From positions 185,246 through 249,245 of the forward strand of contig NZ_LZHW01000102.1 of NCBI RefSeq assembly GCF_001667265.1: a DNA stretch of 64,000 nucleotides. The letters are read 5' to 3'. A program made the position numbers and the translations under genes. Positions 60,996 to 64,000 of the stretch are shown here, one piece after another; position 1 is the stretch's first letter; the number at the start of each line of letters is the position of its first letter. This stretch comes from Mycobacterium sp. ACS4331. GTDB lineage: Bacteria > Actinomycetota > Actinomycetes > Mycobacteriales > Mycobacteriaceae. A model generated the notes under the pieces. That model was not told where the DNA came from. It made no database searches and saw only the letters and a program-made list of their open reading frames with translations.

Positions 60996-61865
60996 CTAGA
61001 CGTCGCGCTTTCGGCGGTACAGCGTGCCCAGGCCCAACAGGATGAGGCTGATCACCAGGATCGCCGTGGCGAGTACGTCGATCTGCGGGGGCACCGCAGC
61101 CTTGGACGCGGCGTTCACGTACAGGGGGTAGGTCACGGTCGACCCGCTGACGAAGTACGTGATGATGAAGTCGTCGAGCGAGAGCGCGAATGACAACATG
61201 CCCGCGGCGACGATGCCCGGAACGATCAGCGGCAGAGTCACTTTGAAGAACGTTCGGGTGGGATCGGCGCCGAGGTCCATCGAGGCGTCCTCCAACGTCC
61301 AGTCGAATCCCCGCACCCGTGCCCGAACGGTCATCGCGATGAAGCTGATCTGGAACGCCACGTGTGCGATCACGATCGTGGTGAACCCGGCGGCCCAGCC
61401 CAGATCGAGGAACAGGATCAGCAGCGAGGCGCCCATCACCACCTCGGGTGCCGTCAACGGCACCACGAGGAACGTCTCGACGGCCTTGCTGCCGGCGAAA
61501 CGCTGCCGCACCAACGCGACTGCGAGCAGAGTGCCGAGCACCAGGGCGATCGCCGTGGACAGACCCGCGACCGCCAGGCTCATCTGCAGTGCCTTGGTCA
61601 GACCCGGGTACTTGAACGGGTTGGCCCAGTTCTCCAGTGTGAAGCCCTGCCAGGTGTAGTTGAACTTGCCCGAGGGCTTGTTGAACGACATCAGCACGAT
61701 CACGAAGATCGGCAGGAAGATGTAGAACATCACCAGGCCGGCGATGACCCGAAGCACGATGTCGCCGAACTTTCCGCCGCTCGGCGACCATCGGGCGAAC
61801 CTCGACGGCTTCTTGGGAGCCACCGGGGGAGTGTCGGGCCCGGTGGTGGCCACAGTCACGCTCAT
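60996..61865 (-). CDS. potC: Polyamine-type ABC transporter permease PotC
   Basis: 289 residues with six membrane helices. The EAA-like cytoplasmic loop LEDASMDLGADPTRTFFKV sits between the later helices. MFYIFLPIFVIVLMSFNK and FALSLDDFIITYFVSG are typical of PotC. It couples to the ATPase PotA, which is not in the window. Its start overlaps potB by 4 nt. Confidence 0.9.
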   Translation of the reverse strand: MSVTVATTGPDTPPVAPKKPSRFARWSPSGGKFGDIVLRVIAGLVMFYIFLPIFVIVLMSFNKPSGKFNYTWQGFTLENWANPFKYPGLTKALQMSLAVAGLSTAIALVLGTLLAVALVRQRFAGSKAVETFLVVPLTAPEVVMGASLLILFLDLGWAAGFTTIVIAHVAFQISFIAMTVRARVRGFDWTLEDASMDLGADPTRTFFKVTLPLIVPGIVAAGMLSFALSLDDFIITYFVSGSTVTYPLYVNAASKAAVPPQIDVLATAILVISLILLGLGTLYRRKRDV

Positions 61866-62737
61866 ACCAGGTCCTCCGAGCCCAACGCCTTCGTGTAGGA
61901 GAGCACGCCGACCAGGATGAGCGCCATCAGCACGAAGCTCACCGCGGCCGCGGCCGGGTAGTCCTTCACGATCAGGAACTGCTTCTGGATCACGTTGCCG
62001 ATCATCGTGGTCTGGGTGCTGCCCAGATACTCGGCGTTGATGAAGTCACCGACCGAGGGGATGAACACCAGCATGCTGCCGGCGATCACACCGGGGATGG
62101 ACAGCGGCAGGATGACCTTGCGGAACGCCCGGAAGCTCGACGAGTACAGGTCCCGCGAGGCCTCGAGCAGGCGCGGATCGATCTTCTCCAGGCTGACGTA
62201 CAGCGGCAGGATCATGAACGTCATGGAGTTGTAGATCAAGCCGCCGATCACGGCCCACGCCGTGGACAGCAGGCGGCCGTCCGACGGCAGCAGGCCGATG
62301 GTGTCGAGCATGCGGACCACGAACCCGTCGTCGGCCAGGATCGTCTTCCAGGCCAGCGTGCGAATCAGGAAGGTCACGAAGAACGGCAGGATCACCAGAC
62401 CCAGCAGAAGGTTCTTGTACCGCCCCGACTTGAACGCGATCACATACGCCAGCGGGTAGGAGATCAGCAGCGACACCACGGTCGCCGTCAGCGCGTACCC
62501 CAGCGATCGGACGATCTGATCGGAGTACGTGCTGAACGCGTGGGCGTAGTTGCTGAAGTTCCAGGTGAACGTCAGCGTCGGCAGGTACACCGAACCGCCC
62601 GCCGACGACAACGACGTGCGGAACAGTGACCAGAACGGCACCACGAAGAAGATCGCCAGGTACGCCAGCGCAGGCAGGATCATCAGGTAGGGCGCGATCC
62701 TGCTGCGCTGCCGACTGCTGCTGGCAACGCCTGCCAT
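61862..62737 (-). CDS. potB: Polyamine-type ABC transporter permease PotB
   Basis: 291 residues with six membrane helices: PYLMILPALAYLAIFFVVPF first helix, LISYPLAYVIAF, then the EAA-like loop LLEASRDLYSSSFRAFRKV and FIPSVGDFINAEYLG, all PotB-like. It pairs with PotC in the membrane. It lies 22 nt after potD. Confidence 0.9.
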   Translation of the reverse strand: MAGVASSSRQRSRIAPYLMILPALAYLAIFFVVPFWSLFRTSLSSAGGSVYLPTLTFTWNFSNYAHAFSTYSDQIVRSLGYALTATVVSLLISYPLAYVIAFKSGRYKNLLLGLVILPFFVTFLIRTLAWKTILADDGFVVRMLDTIGLLPSDGRLLSTAWAVIGGLIYNSMTFMILPLYVSLEKIDPRLLEASRDLYSSSFRAFRKVILPLSIPGVIAGSMLVFIPSVGDFINAEYLGSTQTTMIGNVIQKQFLIVKDYPAAAAVSFVLMALILVGVLSYTKALGSEDLV

Positions 62738-62759
62738 CTAGAAGCTCACAGTCATTGCG

Positions 62760-63959
62760 TCAGCCACCCGTCACTGCGGCGTAGGCGGTGTTGAACTCCT
62801 GGGTCTGCTCGTCGGTGAGAGACGGCCACGAGTGCATCTTGGCGATGGTCTCCGGCGACGGGTTGATCAGCGGGTTGTTCGCGATCGCCGGGTCGATCTT
62901 GGTCAGTTCGTCGGTCATGTCGGACAGCACCGGCACGAACTGGGTCGCGGCGATGAGCTTCGCGTAGTTGGCGCGGTCGTAGACGTAGTCGATCCACGCC
63001 TCGGCGCCCTTCTGGTTCTGCGTGGTGTACGGGATCACCTGGGTGTCGATGAACCACGTGCCGCCGGATTCGGGGACGATGAACTCGAGGTCGGGGTTGT
63101 CGGCCTGCAGCTGGACGACGTCGCCCGAGTAGGCCTGCGCGACGACGATGTTGCCGGCCGCGAGGTCGTCGAGGTAGTCGTTGCCGGTGAATCGGCGGAT
63201 CTGCCCCTTGTCCTTCTGCTCCTTGACCAGGTCGACGGCCTTCTGCACCGACTCGATGGTGGGATCGGTGATCGAACTGCCCTGGGCGAGCATGACCAGC
63301 CCGATGCCGTCCTGCATGTCCGAAAGCAGGCTGACCTTGCCCTTGAAGGCGGGATCCCACATGTCGTCGAGCGTGGTGATCGGACGGCCGGTGGCGGCCT
63401 TGTTGTAGGCGATGCCCACCATGCCCGACATCCACGGGGCGATGTAGTTGCGGCCGGGGTCGACGGCGGCGTCGGCCAGATCGGAGCGCAGGTTCTTCTT
63501 GTTCGGCACCCGGGCGTCGCTGATCTCGTTGAGCCAGCCCAGGCCCTTGAGGCGGGCCGCCATGAACTCGCTGGGGATCACCAGGTCGGTGCCGATGTCC
63601 TGGCGGCGCGACAGCGGTTCCTTGTACTTGGCGAACCACTGCTCGTTGTCGTTGAAGTCTTCCTTGTAGTCCACGGTCAGGCCGCTGGCCTTCTGGAACG
63701 CCGCGATGAATCCGTCGGCCATGTACGACGGCCAGTTCGAGATGCGCAGGGTGCCGGTGGCCGGCGAGCCGTCGTCAGGTTCGCGGGTTGCGGTGCTGGG
63801 TGAGCCGCTGTCGGATCCGCAGGCGGTCAGGAATGACGGCCCGAGCACGAGCGCGGCCGCGGCAGCGGCGCTGCCGCCGAGGAAGCGGCGGCGCGACGAG
63901 CGGTTGGCCGCCATACGCGCCAACAGCCGGGGGTCGATGTCATTCGGGGAGGGAGCCAT
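62760..63959 (-). CDS. potD: Spermidine/putrescine-binding protein PotD with Tat signal
   Basis: 399 residues from ATG 63959. The signal peptide has SRRRFLGG (twin-arginine) and ends in a lipobox-like LTACGS, so it is probably a Tat-exported lipoprotein. The mature part is a PotD-type binding protein: LRISNWPSYMADGFIAAFQK, DLVIPSEFMAARLKGLGWLN, APWMSGMVGIAYNK and SGDVVQLQADNPDLEFIVPE. The substrate may be a polyamine or related amine. GTG 63965 is an alternative start (AAAGG 4 nt upstream; 10 nt for the ATG). Nothing else was seen in the last 35 nt. Confidence 0.9.
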   Translation of the reverse strand: MAPSPNDIDPRLLARMAANRSSRRRFLGGSAAAAAALVLGPSFLTACGSDSGSPSTATREPDDGSPATGTLRISNWPSYMADGFIAAFQKASGLTVDYKEDFNDNEQWFAKYKEPLSRRQDIGTDLVIPSEFMAARLKGLGWLNEISDARVPNKKNLRSDLADAAVDPGRNYIAPWMSGMVGIAYNKAATGRPITTLDDMWDPAFKGKVSLLSDMQDGIGLVMLAQGSSITDPTIESVQKAVDLVKEQKDKGQIRRFTGNDYLDDLAAGNIVVAQAYSGDVVQLQADNPDLEFIVPESGGTWFIDTQVIPYTTQNQKGAEAWIDYVYDRANYAKLIAATQFVPVLSDMTDELTKIDPAIANNPLINPSPETIAKMHSWPSLTDEQTQEFNTAYAAVTGG

Positions 63960-64000
63960 GGCCACAGTGCCTTTCCAACGCGACTGCGAGCAGAGTGTGG

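Overview
The window is chromosomal DNA from a fast-growing mycobacterium (Mycolicibacterium type). The sequence is very GC-rich. It carries mycobacterial signature genes in the order known from that group: the Pup ligase pafA with the DNA-damage activators pafB and pafC, tatA-tatC, helY, pepE, an F420-dependent PPOX enzyme, the cobalamin genes cobLMK / cobGH-cobIJ / cobN, fxsA, lnt and ppm1 as two separate genes (from memory they are one fused gene in M. tuberculosis), rbpA, lppI, lipT and pncA. No tRNA, rRNA, CRISPR array, insertion sequence or phage gene was recognised.

Layout. 1-3.9 kb: a truncated membrane-protein gene, a TetR regulator divergent from an MpaB-type oxygenase across a 28-bp palindrome, and a WXG100-like/DUF1023 hydrolase with a small helical partner. 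4.06-11.44 kb: a compact run pafA-pafB-pafC-tatA-tatC-helY. 11.6-16.2 kb: Rv2091c-, Rv2090-, pepE-, Rv2074- and Rv2073c-like genes. 16.2-25.8 kb: anaerobic-independent (CobG-type) corrin-ring synthesis and cobaltochelatase. 25.8-34.4 kb: two tandem PPOX proteins, fxsA, an amidohydrolase, lnt-ppm1, rbpA, a zinc-finger-like protein, lppI and lipT.

34.5-58.7 kb is an accessory block. From memory of the M. tuberculosis gene order (lipT - one small gene - pncA), about 24 kb lies here between lipT and pncA. It contains a copper amine oxidase with a kinase-like gene; a gluconate locus (gntR / gntK-gntP); a DoxX protein with an 11-residue repeat tail; a TetR regulator; a catabolic cluster (class-III aminotransferase of the phospholyase type, mycothiol-dependent formaldehyde dehydrogenase mscR, cupin, APH-type kinase, FAD/GcvT demethylase, GntR/UTRA regulator); a GT4-methyltransferase-toroid operon; and a fused kinase-aminotransferase of 975 residues. 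The most attractive reading is a pathway in which an N-methylated amino alcohol is demethylated (FAD/GcvT), the formaldehyde is removed (MscR), the alcohol is phosphorylated (kinase) and phosphate plus ammonia are eliminated (phospholyase). Matching operator sequences tie parts of this block together.

58.8-64 kb: pncA and its Rv2042c-like neighbour, a DUF1206 membrane protein, and potD-potB-potC polyamine-type transporter genes, with PotD carrying a twin-arginine signal.

A recurring feature is a TANNNT -10 element ending 6-8 nt before the start codon, the arrangement of leaderless mycobacterial promoters; about twenty genes here show it. All functions below are by sequence recognition; no search or alignment was run.
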